Part shown: positions 6,889-13,225 of the stretch, piece by piece
Numbering within the stretch: the first letter of the stretch is position 1
Layout of the letters: each line of letters starts with the position of its first letter
Assembly: GCA_001768125.1 (NCBI GenBank)
Contig: MENB01000018.1
Location: 1-13,225, forward strand
DNA from: Armatimonadetes bacterium RBG_19FT_COMBO_69_19
Lineage (GTDB): Bacteria; Sysuimicrobiota; Sysuimicrobiia; Sysuimicrobiales; Kaftiobacteriaceae
Direction of reading: 5' to 3'
DNA length: 13,225 nt
The notes under the pieces: model-generated
Seen by the model: the letters and a program-made list of their open reading frames with translations, nothing else
Told to the model about the DNA's origin: nothing
Databases searched by the model: none
Translations under genes and position numbers: made by a program

Positions 6889-8265
6889 TCAGGAGCGCCG
6901 ACGCCGCAGGCGCGCGATGAAGAAGCCGTCGGTGCCGTGGCGGTGCGGGAGCAGCATCGCCGTACCCGAGGCCCCACCCGCAGAGGCCAGATCGTCCGGC
7001 AGCGCAAATCCCTCCGGCACGAATCCGCGGTGATCCCGCAGGAATGCCTCAACCACGTTTTGCCCTTCTTCCTCCTCGGTGCTGCACACGCTGTACACGA
7101 GCACTCCGCCGGGCCGCACGGCCTCCGCTGCTCCGGAGAGGATTGCCGCCTGCAGCGCGGCGAGGGTGCGGATGTCGTCGGGGCGGACGCGCCATTTGAT
7201 GTCCGGCCGCCGGCGCAGCACGCCGAGCCCGGTGCAGGGCGCATCCAGCAGCAACCGGTCCGCCTGGCGGGAGAAGGCGGCGCCGAGCTCCCGGGCGTCA
7301 AGGTGATGCGCCTCTACCGAGGAGATGCCCATCGCCGCCACCCGGGCGCTCAGACGCTCGAGCTTCCCCTGGTGGACGTCGCAGGCGATGATCCGCCCGC
7401 GGTCCCGCATCCGTTCGGCGATGTGCGTCGTCTTCCCTCCGGGGGCCGCCGCGCCGTCGATGACGGTCTCGCCCGGCTGCGGATCGAGCACATCGGTCAC
7501 GAGCATGGCGCCGAGATCCTGCATCGTCACGGTGCCCTCGTCGACGAGCGCCCGACGCGCCGAGAAGGAACCCTCGAGGATCACCCCCTCGGGCAGCGGC
7601 GTCCGGACCACCCGGATCCCCGCGTCCTGCAGGCGCTGAGGCGCCTCCTCGGGCGTGATCTTCAGGGTGTTGAGCCGGGCCGTGGCTGGGGCGTGGGTGT
7701 TGTTTGCTCGGCACAGCGCTTCGGTCTCCTCGACCCCAAGCCGCGCCAGCCACCGCTCGACGAGCCAGCGCGGATGGGAGTGTTCGACGGCCAGGCGCTC
7801 CGCCGGGGGATCCTGCGGCAGCGCACGCTCGCCCTCGGCAGCGACGCGGCGGAGCACGGCGTTCGTGAGCTTCGCCGTGCCGGCGTGACCGTGCGCGCGC
7901 GCGAGGGTCACGGCTTCATCGACTGCGGCATGGGCAGGGATGCGCGGTAGGAAGAGCAGCTGGTGCACGCCGGTACGCAGCACCGCACGGATGCGGGGCG
8001 GGACGTCGTCCAGTCTCCGGCGCAGGGCGCCGGCCAGCGTCCAGTCGAGCCGCGCACGATGCCGCAGGACGCCGAGCACCAGCTCGGTGGCCAGCGCGGC
8101 ATCGATATCGGACAGGCGGGCGCGCGCCAGGGTGGAGGTCAGGAGGAGGTTGGCAAAGGCCTCGCCGCGATCCACCCGGGCGAGCACGAGGACCGCGGCC
8201 TCGCGCGCGTTTCCCCCAGACGCGGGCCGGGCGGCCTTCGCAGCCGCCCGGCGGACTGTCTTCAT
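6889..8265 (-). CDS. rsmB: 16S rRNA (cytosine-967-C5)-methyltransferase RsmB
   Basis: The 458-residue protein has the RsmB plan: an N-terminal NusB-like helical RNA-binding domain (about 20-150), then a Rossmann methyltransferase domain. The SAM-binding loop is AAAPGGKTTH (272-281), motif IV is DAPCTGLG with C344, and motif VI is YSVCSTEEE with C394, the expected nucleophile. The usual DACAAPGGKT is DGAAAPGGKT here, a common type of variation that does not touch a catalytic residue. The first 18 residues are Ala/Arg-rich and probably disordered. It starts 19 bases after the zinc peptidase stop with no strong SD. Position between fmt and rlmN is the conserved one. Confidence 0.95.
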   Translation of the reverse strand: MKTVRRAAAKAARPASGGNAREAAVLVLARVDRGEAFANLLLTSTLARARLSDIDAALATELVLGVLRHRARLDWTLAGALRRRLDDVPPRIRAVLRTGVHQLLFLPRIPAHAAVDEAVTLARAHGHAGTAKLTNAVLRRVAAEGERALPQDPPAERLAVEHSHPRWLVERWLARLGVEETEALCRANNTHAPATARLNTLKITPEEAPQRLQDAGIRVVRTPLPEGVILEGSFSARRALVDEGTVTMQDLGAMLVTDVLDPQPGETVIDGAAAPGGKTTHIAERMRDRGRIIACDVHQGKLERLSARVAAMGISSVEAHHLDARELGAAFSRQADRLLLDAPCTGLGVLRRRPDIKWRVRPDDIRTLAALQAAILSGAAEAVRPGGVLVYSVCSTEEEEGQNVVEAFLRDHRGFVPEGFALPDDLASAGGASGTAMLLPHRHGTDGFFIARLRRRRS

Positions 8266-8284
8266 CGGTGCACTACGACCCGGA

Positions 8285-8962
8285 TCAGTCGCGACTGTTT
8301 CGCAGGACGAGCAGCCGCACGAGTTGCAGCACGGCCATCGCCGCGGCGGCGATGTAGGTCAGCGCGGCCGCATTGAGCACGGCCCGCACCCCCTGCGCTT
8401 CCTGGGGCAGCACGAATCCCTGCCCCTGGAGCAGCTGCACCGCGCGGGCGCTGGCGTTGAACTCCACCGGCAGCGTGACGAGCGCGAAGATGACGTAGCC
8501 GAGGAAGAGCAGGATGCCCAGATCCATGAGCGCGGGCGAACTGAAGACGAGGCCGAGGAGGAACAGGATCCACGCCGCGCTCGTCCCATAGCTCGCCAGC
8601 GGCACGATCGCCGAGCGCAGCGCGAGCGGCGCGTACCGCACCTGATGCTGCACCGCGTGCCCGGTCTCGTGCGCCGCGATCCCGATCGCGGCGAGTGAGT
8701 CGCTCCCGAAGACATCGGGCGACAACCGCAGCACTTTGCTGCGCGGATCGTAGTGGTCCGCGAGCATGCCCTGCACAGGCTCGATCTTCACGTCGGTGAT
8801 GCCCTGCCGCCTCAGCAGCTCCGCCGCGACCTGCGCACCGGTGTAGCCCGTCCCCGACCGGATCTGCGCGTAGTGCCGGAACGTGGACTGCACCTTGTAC
8901 TGCGCGTACACAGCCAGGACGATGGCGGGCAGCAGCAAGACAAATGTCGGATCCCAAAACAT
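8285..8962 (-). CDS. YugP-type membrane zinc metallopeptidase
   Basis: A 225-residue member of the neutral zinc metallopeptidase family typified by B. subtilis YugP. A hydrophobic N-terminal helix (about 6-20) is followed by a soluble segment with DHYDPRSKVLRLSP (69-82) and the zinc motif HETGH (98-102). Two or three further hydrophobic helices follow between about 115 and 215, with EFNASARA between them. The substrate of this family is not established. The frame extends to 9055, but homology, the initial MFWDP and a strong SD (8971-8976) fix the start at 8962. It is the only gene here preceded by a convincing promoter, so it may head its own transcription unit. Its place between fmt and rsmB recurs in some Firmicutes. 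Confidence 0.92.
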   Translation of the reverse strand: MFWDPTFVLLLPAIVLAVYAQYKVQSTFRHYAQIRSGTGYTGAQVAAELLRRQGITDVKIEPVQGMLADHYDPRSKVLRLSPDVFGSDSLAAIGIAAHETGHAVQHQVRYAPLALRSAIVPLASYGTSAAWILFLLGLVFSSPALMDLGILLFLGYVIFALVTLPVEFNASARAVQLLQGQGFVLPQEAQGVRAVLNAAALTYIAAAAMAVLQLVRLLVLRNSRD

Positions 8963-8970
8963 CGGCGGAC

Positions 8971-8976
8971 ACCTCC
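8971..8976 (-). promoter_or_regulatory. Strong Shine-Dalgarno of the zinc peptidase gene
   Basis: On the minus strand GGAGGT lies 8 bases before the ATG at 8962. It is the best SD in the window and decides the start against the longer frame that opens at 9055. Most other genes here have weak or no SD and rely on stop/start proximity. Confidence 0.85.
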
Positions 8977-8986
8977 GTTGGCCACC

Positions 8987-9013
8987 ATTATACAGGCTTT
9001 GCCGCATTGCCAA
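8987..9013 (-). promoter_or_regulatory. Near-consensus sigma-A/70 promoter inside the end of fmt
   Basis: On the minus strand TTGGCA (9008-9013, 5 of 6 with -35) is followed after 15 bases by a perfect TATAAT (8987-8992). The spacer is 2 bases shorter than ideal. The TAA stop codon of fmt (8988-8990) lies within the -10 box. Initiation about 7 bases downstream would leave a leader of roughly 20 bases carrying the strong SD of the zinc peptidase gene. This probably gives the rightmost genes and the peptidase-rsmB-rlmN-kinase-rpe part partly separate control. Confidence 0.65.
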
Positions 9014-9947
9014 GGCGCTCGCCCGGTTCCACGCGGGTGCCGCGCACGTACTCATCGGCGGTCATCCGGCGTCCTCCCTCGGGCTGCACGTCCAGGAGCA
9101 GGAGGGCGCCCTGCCCCGCGCCGACGACGATCCCCTCGCCGCGCCGGACCTCGATGATGGCCCCCGGCGATGTGTGCGCGTCGGGGAGCGCCTTCGCCCG
9201 CCACACCTTCAGGAGGCGGCCGCGGTGCCAGGTGTAGGCTGACGGCCAGGGGTCCATCGCGCGGATGAGGTTGACGATGTCAGTCGCCCGGCGCGACCAG
9301 TCGATGCGGCCGTGCTCCTTCTCGAACTTCCCCGCGTGGGTCGCCTGCGAGGAATCCTGGGGGATGCGGGGGGCGCGGCCCTCGGCGATCAGGGTCAGGG
9401 CCTCGACCAGGGCATCGGCGCCCACGCGCGCGAGCTTCTCCTCGAGCGTACGCGTCGTGTCCTCGGGGCCGATGCCGACCCGCCGCTGCAGGATGACGTC
9501 TCCCGCGTCCAGCTCCATCGACTGGTACATGATGGTCACGCCCGTTTCCGTTTCCCCGTTCAAGATCGCGGACGCGATCGGCGATGCCCCGCGGTACCTG
9601 GGCAGCAGCGAGGGATGGACGTTCACCGGACCGAGCGGCGGGAGGTCCAGGATCTCTTTCGGGATGAGCTTCCCGTAGGCGACCGTGACGATCACGTCGG
9701 GACGCAGCGCGCGCAGTTGCTCCACGACCTCAGGGGAGCGCAGGCGCGGGGGTTGAAGGACGGCGACGCCGTGTTCGCTCGCCACCCGGGCCACCGGTGG
9801 GGATTCGATCTGCCGACCCCGGCCCTTCGGCTTGTCCGGCTGAGTGACGGCGGCGAGCACCTCGGCGGCGTGGAGCAGAGCCAGGAGCGAGGGGATCGCG
9901 AACTCGGGGGTCCCGAGGAAGACGACACGCAGCCGCCGGGCGGTCAT
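8988..9947 (-). CDS. fmt: Methionyl-tRNA formyltransferase
   Basis: The enzyme transfers a formyl group from 10-formyltetrahydrofolate to Met-tRNA(fMet), preparing it for initiation. The 319-residue protein has the usual two domains. The N-terminal formyltransferase domain shows VVFLGTPEFA (8-17), the catalytic triad N109, H111 and D147 (NVHPSLLP and MELDAGD), and YRGASPI. A C-terminal OB-like tRNA-binding domain starts near 205. The ATG overlaps the def stop as ATGA, so the pair that adds and removes the formyl group is translationally coupled. The last codons and stop also contain the promoter for the next gene. Confidence 0.96.
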   Translation of the reverse strand: MTARRLRVVFLGTPEFAIPSLLALLHAAEVLAAVTQPDKPKGRGRQIESPPVARVASEHGVAVLQPPRLRSPEVVEQLRALRPDVIVTVAYGKLIPKEILDLPPLGPVNVHPSLLPRYRGASPIASAILNGETETGVTIMYQSMELDAGDVILQRRVGIGPEDTTRTLEEKLARVGADALVEALTLIAEGRAPRIPQDSSQATHAGKFEKEHGRIDWSRRATDIVNLIRAMDPWPSAYTWHRGRLLKVWRAKALPDAHTSPGAIIEVRRGEGIVVGAGQGALLLLDVQPEGGRRMTADEYVRGTRVEPGERLGNAAKPV

Positions 9948-10462
9948 CCGCCCGCGGGGGCGGGCTCGGCGGGCTCGACCTCCGTGGTGGCGGCCGCCTC
10001 ACGGATCGTCGAGCGATCTACGACCCGGTCCAGGAAGAGCACGCCGTTCAGATGGTCGACCTCGTGCTGGATGACCCGCGCCAGAAGGCCCTCGGCATCG
10101 AGGGTGATGCCGCGACCCCGCCGGTTCTTGCCTTTGAGCACGACGCGCTGGGACCGGGGGACGTCCGCGACCCACCCGGGGATGGATAGGCAGCCTTCGG
10201 TGGCCAGTGCCTCGCCTTCCATCTTCACGATCTGGGGATCGACGACGACGTGGACGCGCGCCTCGACCTCGGCGACGAACAGGCGCTTGCTCACGCCCAC
10301 CTGCGGCGCCGCGAGGCCGACGCCGTTGGCCAGGCGCATCGCCTCGATCATCTCCTCGATCAGACGCCCCACGTCGGCCGTGACCTTCCCGACCGGCTTC
10401 GCCCGGCGCCGCAGCACCGCGGCCTTGGGACTGTCGACGGTGACGATCTCCACGGCTCCCAT
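9944..10462 (-). CDS. def: Peptide deformylase
   Basis: This metallo-hydrolase removes the formyl group from the N-terminal Met of new proteins. The three family motifs are present: GVGLAAPQVG (47-56), EGCLSIPG with metal ligand C91, and QHEVDHL with ligands H133 and H137 and catalytic E134. The 172-residue length is normal. An Ala/Pro/Glu-rich tail of about 20 residues is extra and probably disordered. The start lies 1 base after the priA stop without a recognisable SD, which suggests re-initiation after priA. A GTG at codon 4 is a possible alternative start. Confidence 0.96.
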   Translation of the reverse strand: MGAVEIVTVDSPKAAVLRRRAKPVGKVTADVGRLIEEMIEAMRLANGVGLAAPQVGVSKRLFVAEVEARVHVVVDPQIVKMEGEALATEGCLSIPGWVADVPRSQRVVLKGKNRRGRGITLDAEGLLARVIQHEVDHLNGVLFLDRVVDRSTIREAAATTEVEPAEPAPAGG

Positions 10463-10463
10463 T

Positions 10464-12392
10464 CTACAGTAAGTCTACGGGATCCACGTCCACGAGCACT
10501 TTCGTCTCGCGCGGCACGGCCAACGTCCGCAGCAGTTCGAACAACCCGCGGCGCGCCGCCATCTCCTCGCGCTCCTTGGCCAGCACCTGCCACCGGTAGC
10601 GTCCCCGGACCCGGGCGAGCGGCGCGGGCGACGGACCGAGCACGTCTGCGCCGGTGACCGCACCGGCGATTCGCTCCGCCACGTCCCGCGCGGCGTCGGT
10701 GTCCGGCCCCGCGACGACAATGTTCACGAGGGTGTGGTACGGAGGGTAGTGAAAACGCTGGCGGGCGGCCAGCTCGTTCCGGTAGAACGTCCCGGCGTCG
10801 TCCTCAGCGAGCGCCCGCAGCGCGGGATGCGCGGGGGCGAAGGTCTGGACGATCATCTCACGCTGGGCCAGGGCGGCCAGGCGTGCCAGCACCTGATACG
10901 TGCGCTCCGCGGCCCGGAAGTCGGGCAGGTTGAGGCTCGCGTCCGCGCCGATCGCGCCCACCACGGCGGCGGGGACCTGCCCGACGCCCTTCACGAGGAG
11001 CTGCGTGCCGATGAGGAGCCCGCCGCGTTTGCCGAACTGCTGCCAGACGCGCTGCTGCGTGGTCTCGTCGGGGGCCGATGTGGCATCAAGGCGGTGGATG
11101 GGCGAGCCGCGGAACAACCGGCGTGCGGTCTGCTCCACACGCTCCGTGCCGACCCCGTGCGGGCGGAGCTGCGTCCCCCCACAGGTGCGACAGACCTCGG
11201 GGGCCGCCTCACTTGCGGCGCAGAGGTGGCAGTGCAGCCGGACCTGCCGGACGTGATAGGTCATCGCGACGCCGCACCGGGCGCAGCGCGGCACCCAGCC
11301 ACACTCGTGGCAGAGCAGGAAGTCGGCGTACCCTCGCCGCGGGACGAACAGGATCGCGCGGTCACCGGGCAGCACGCGCAGCAGCGCCTGATAGAGCCGC
11401 CGGCCGAACAAACCGCCAAGCGGCCCGGTCTCCGCCCGGACATCGGAGAGCGTCACCGGCGCCCGCTTGGCGGCGTGCACGACCGAGGCCGCCTCACCGT
11501 CGACCACCGCGCGCATCACCTCGGTCGAAGGAACGGGCGTCCCCCAGATGAGGGCCGCTCCCGTCCGCGCCGCCCGTTCCTCCGCCACGCGCCGGGCGTG
11601 GTAGTGTGGCGCGCGTTCTTCCTTATAGGAGGTGTCCTCCTCGTGATCGACGACGATGAGTCCCAGGCGCGGCAGCGGGGCGAAGATCGCGGAGCGCGTG
11701 CCGACCACGATCCGGACCTCTAAGGACTGGATCCGGCGGAACAGACGCCAGCGCTGCGCGTCGCTGAGCCCTCCGTGCCACACGGCCATCGGGAGCCGGG
11801 TGTGGCGAGCGATCCATCCGGCGAACGCGTCCGCCTGCACCACTTCCGGGACGAGGAAGATCGCGTCACGCCCGCGGTCCTCGAGCCACCGCAGGGCATC
11901 CAGGTATCCGCCGAACCGCTCCTCGTCGGCGAGCAGCGCGATGCGCGCGGACGGATGCGCCTCCAGCATCGCCCTCACCTGCGGTGCCTTCGCCTCCCCC
12001 GCCCCAGCGGTCGGGATCCCGCGCGGGGGGGCGTCCTCCTCGGCGGTGGCCGCGGGGCTCGCGCCCCTGCGCGCGGCCGCGGCCACGGACGGGATCATCG
12101 CCCACAGCGCCTCGCCGATGGAGCAGACATAGTACTCGGCCATCCAGATCGCCAGCGCCACGAGGTCGGGAGGAAGGCCGGGGAGGCGCTCATCCAGCGC
12201 GGTGATGGCGCGTGCCTCGCGTGGGCTCTGCGCCCGCAATGACACCACGAACCCGGTCGTCGTCTGCCGGCCGAAGGGGACCCGGACGGGCAGCCCGACG
12301 GCGATCGCCCCCTGGAGGGCGGCGGGCACCGCGAAGGTGAACGCCCGGTCCCCCGCCCGCAGCGGCGCATTTAGCGCGACGTCGGCGAACAT
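10464..12392 (-). CDS. priA: Primosomal protein N' (PriA), apparently helicase-dead
   Basis: PriA reloads the replicative helicase at stalled forks. The 642-residue protein keeps the N-terminal 3'-DNA-binding domain (about 1-102), motif Ia-like FLVPEV (179-184), GTRSA (231-235), motif V-like GTQLLVKG (462-469), and NLPDFRAAERT (488-498). It also has all eight zinc-binding Cys (361, 364, 370, 373, 388, 391, 401, 404). However, the Walker A GxTGSGKT is replaced by LADEERFGG (154-162), the DEEHD box reads DHEED (249-253), and the arginine-finger GRAGR is replaced by LAALAQR (505-511). An Ala-rich linker (103-135) stands where the winged-helix domain should be. The whole frame is intact, so it is a divergent working gene rather than a pseudogene. 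Actinobacterial PriA proteins are likewise known without detectable helicase motifs. Confidence 0.93.
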   Translation of the reverse strand: MFADVALNAPLRAGDRAFTFAVPAALQGAIAVGLPVRVPFGRQTTTGFVVSLRAQSPREARAITALDERLPGLPPDLVALAIWMAEYYVCSIGEALWAMIPSVAAAARRGASPAATAEEDAPPRGIPTAGAGEAKAPQVRAMLEAHPSARIALLADEERFGGYLDALRWLEDRGRDAIFLVPEVVQADAFAGWIARHTRLPMAVWHGGLSDAQRWRLFRRIQSLEVRIVVGTRSAIFAPLPRLGLIVVDHEEDTSYKEERAPHYHARRVAEERAARTGAALIWGTPVPSTEVMRAVVDGEAASVVHAAKRAPVTLSDVRAETGPLGGLFGRRLYQALLRVLPGDRAILFVPRRGYADFLLCHECGWVPRCARCGVAMTYHVRQVRLHCHLCAASEAAPEVCRTCGGTQLRPHGVGTERVEQTARRLFRGSPIHRLDATSAPDETTQQRVWQQFGKRGGLLIGTQLLVKGVGQVPAAVVGAIGADASLNLPDFRAAERTYQVLARLAALAQREMIVQTFAPAHPALRALAEDDAGTFYRNELAARQRFHYPPYHTLVNIVVAGPDTDAARDVAERIAGAVTGADVLGPSPAPLARVRGRYRWQVLAKEREEMAARRGLFELLRTLAVPRETKVLVDVDPVDLL

Positions 12393-12458
12393 CTAGGAAT
12401 TGACCCTCGCGTGGAACATCGCCCCGAGCGCGGCCATCATGTCCGGACCTGCCGGCCA

Positions 12459-13019
12459 TCAGCGCGCGTCGAGGATGGCGCAGATCTCGTCGATGATGGC
12501 GTCGGGCTCGGACATCCGGCCGATGCCCGTTTTCCCCGAGGCCAGCCAGCCGGTCTCGGGACCGATGACGTGGCAGCCGCGCTGACGGAGCGTGTGGAGG
12601 TGACCCTGGGTGGCCGCGTGCTCGTACATCGCGTCGTGCATCGCCGGCGCAAGCAGCACCGGCGCACGGGTGGCAAGCGCGGTCGCCGTCACGGCGTCAT
12701 CGGCCAGGCCCAACGCGAGCCGGGCGATGGTGTGGGCCGTGGCGGGGGCGATCAGGTAGAGCGCGGCGCGCTCCCCGAGCGCCACGTGGGGCTCGTCGTA
12801 GGGATTCGCCGGATCCCACAGGTCGGTGACCACCGGATGCTGCGAGATCGTGCGGAAGGTGAGCGGGGTGATGAAGTGCGCGGCGGAGGATGTCATCACG
12901 ACGTGCACCTCGGCGCCGAGCTGGCGCAGGCGGCTCACCACCTGCACCGTCTTGTACGCGGCGATGCCGCCGGTCACGCCGACGATGATCGTCTTCCCGG
13001 CCAGGCGGCTCGCCGTCAC
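12459..13019 (-). CDS. CoaC-like flavoprotein (PPC decarboxylase family), stand-alone
   Basis: The 186-residue protein belongs to the HFCD flavoprotein family, whose CoaC members decarboxylate phosphopantothenoylcysteine in CoA synthesis. Visible are VGVTGGIAAYK (13-23, FMN binding), the active-site His (H78 in PHVAL), APATAHTIARLA (91-102) and PAM at 125-127. Two family residues differ. The PAMN Asn is His (H128), and the ACG Cys of the flexible flap is Ser (S161 in LASGKTGIGRM). The protein ends after the CoaC domain, with no CoaB synthetase half, although coaBC normally precedes priA. GTG at 13019 overlaps the upstream kinase stop as GTGA; the longer frame to 13169 overlaps that gene. It may be a divergent decarboxylase or have another substrate. 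Confidence 0.82.
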   Translation of the reverse strand: MTASRLAGKTIIVGVTGGIAAYKTVQVVSRLRQLGAEVHVVMTSSAAHFITPLTFRTISQHPVVTDLWDPANPYDEPHVALGERAALYLIAPATAHTIARLALGLADDAVTATALATRAPVLLAPAMHDAMYEHAATQGHLHTLRQRGCHVIGPETGWLASGKTGIGRMSEPDAIIDEICAILDAR

Positions 13020-13225
13020 GGGGTGCGCATCCCGAGCAGCGCGGTGCGGACGAGCGTCGCCAGGGCGTCCACGATGGCATCCGCGCTCCACAGCGTCGTG
13101 TCGATGACGACATGGTACGGGGTCAGGTCGTCGATGTCGATCTGGTAGGCCGCTTTGTAGCGGGCCCACTCGCTGCGCTCCCGCTCGACGAGGTCGGCAC
13201 GCGCGCCGGCCACGGGCTGCCCTTC
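13016..13225 (-). CDS. Cytidylate-kinase-like P-loop kinase, C-terminal part (runs off right edge)
   Basis: Only the last 69 residues are in the window. They read EGQPVAGARADLVERERSEW, then a YKAAYQIDIDDL block and a YHVVIDTTLW block. This matches the C-terminal pattern of the short cytidylate kinase family (RE.SE..RY...YGIDI.DL..YDLVI.T), which phosphorylates CMP and dCMP. The P-loop lies outside the window. An in-frame GTG at 13213 is internal, not the start, because the frame and the family match continue to the edge. The stop overlaps the flavoprotein start as GTGA, so the two are probably co-translated. The related cluster in Firmicutes has gmk upstream of coaBC; a different nucleotide kinase sits here. 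Confidence 0.7.
   Translation of the reverse strand, partial: EGQPVAGARADLVERERSEWARYKAAYQIDIDDLTPYHVVIDTTLWSADAIVDALATLVRTALLGMRTP

Noticed and set aside
9312..10472. Long plus-strand open frame of 386 codons
   Set aside because: It is antisense to fmt and def and has no motif; it is a GC shadow.
10734..11723. Plus-strand open frame of 329 codons
   Set aside because: It is antisense to priA, with shadow composition and no domain.
10464..12392. priA as a pseudogene
   Set aside because: The helicase motifs are degenerate, but the frame is uninterrupted over 642 codons and the zinc Cys and other conserved blocks are intact. That points to selection on a divergent protein.
12459..13169. Longer version of the flavoprotein with 50 extra N-terminal residues
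   Set aside because: The extension is His/Arg/Pro-rich and overlaps the kinase-like gene, which has clear homology. The GTG at 13019 lies just before the conserved GVTGGIAAYK motif.
1..13225. CRISPR array, insertion sequence, phage or defence genes, riboswitch
   Set aside because: I found no spaced direct repeats, transposase or integrase motifs, or recognisable riboswitch core. Gene content and direction are uniformly housekeeping.

Overview
The window is very GC-rich bacterial DNA carrying a compact run of housekeeping genes. Every protein gene I can support, and the tRNA, lies on the minus strand, so the genes are transcribed from right to left. Spacing is tight: four junctions are 4-base stop/start overlaps (ATGA or GTGA) and several others leave only 1-3 bases. 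The order priA-def-fmt-(zinc peptidase)-rsmB-rlmN-PASTA kinase-rpe is the cluster familiar from Firmicutes, Actinobacteria and related Gram-positive-type lineages. I therefore infer a high-GC bacterium of that broad group, probably uncultured. I cannot name a genus.

In transcription order the layout is as follows. (1) Right edge: the C-terminal end of a cytidylate-kinase-like P-loop kinase, coupled to a short stand-alone CoaC-like flavoprotein. (2) priA (primosome), def and fmt (removal and addition of the N-formyl group on initiator methionine). (3) A near-consensus promoter overlapping the fmt stop codon, then a YugP-type membrane zinc peptidase, rsmB (16S rRNA methylation), rlmN (23S rRNA and tRNA methylation), a PASTA-domain Ser/Thr kinase and rpe (pentose phosphate pathway). 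(4) A histone-deacetylase-family amidohydrolase, a YbgC/FadM-type thioesterase and a four-domain S1 protein. (5) A nested hairpin, then tRNA-Pro(CGG) with an encoded CCA. The leftmost 168 bases hold no gene I can establish.

Most of the genes serve translation: initiator tRNA formylation, deformylation, rRNA modification, S1 and tRNA-Pro. The kinase, the deacetylase-like enzyme and the membrane peptidase could add a regulatory or envelope layer, which is inference.

I see no mobile element, CRISPR array, phage gene or obvious new system. The points most worth a second look are a PriA that has lost helicase motifs I and VI, a CoaC-like flavoprotein with two substituted catalytic residues and no CoaB half, the absence of prpC and rsgA from the kinase neighbourhood, and three small structured or regulatory intergenic sites.
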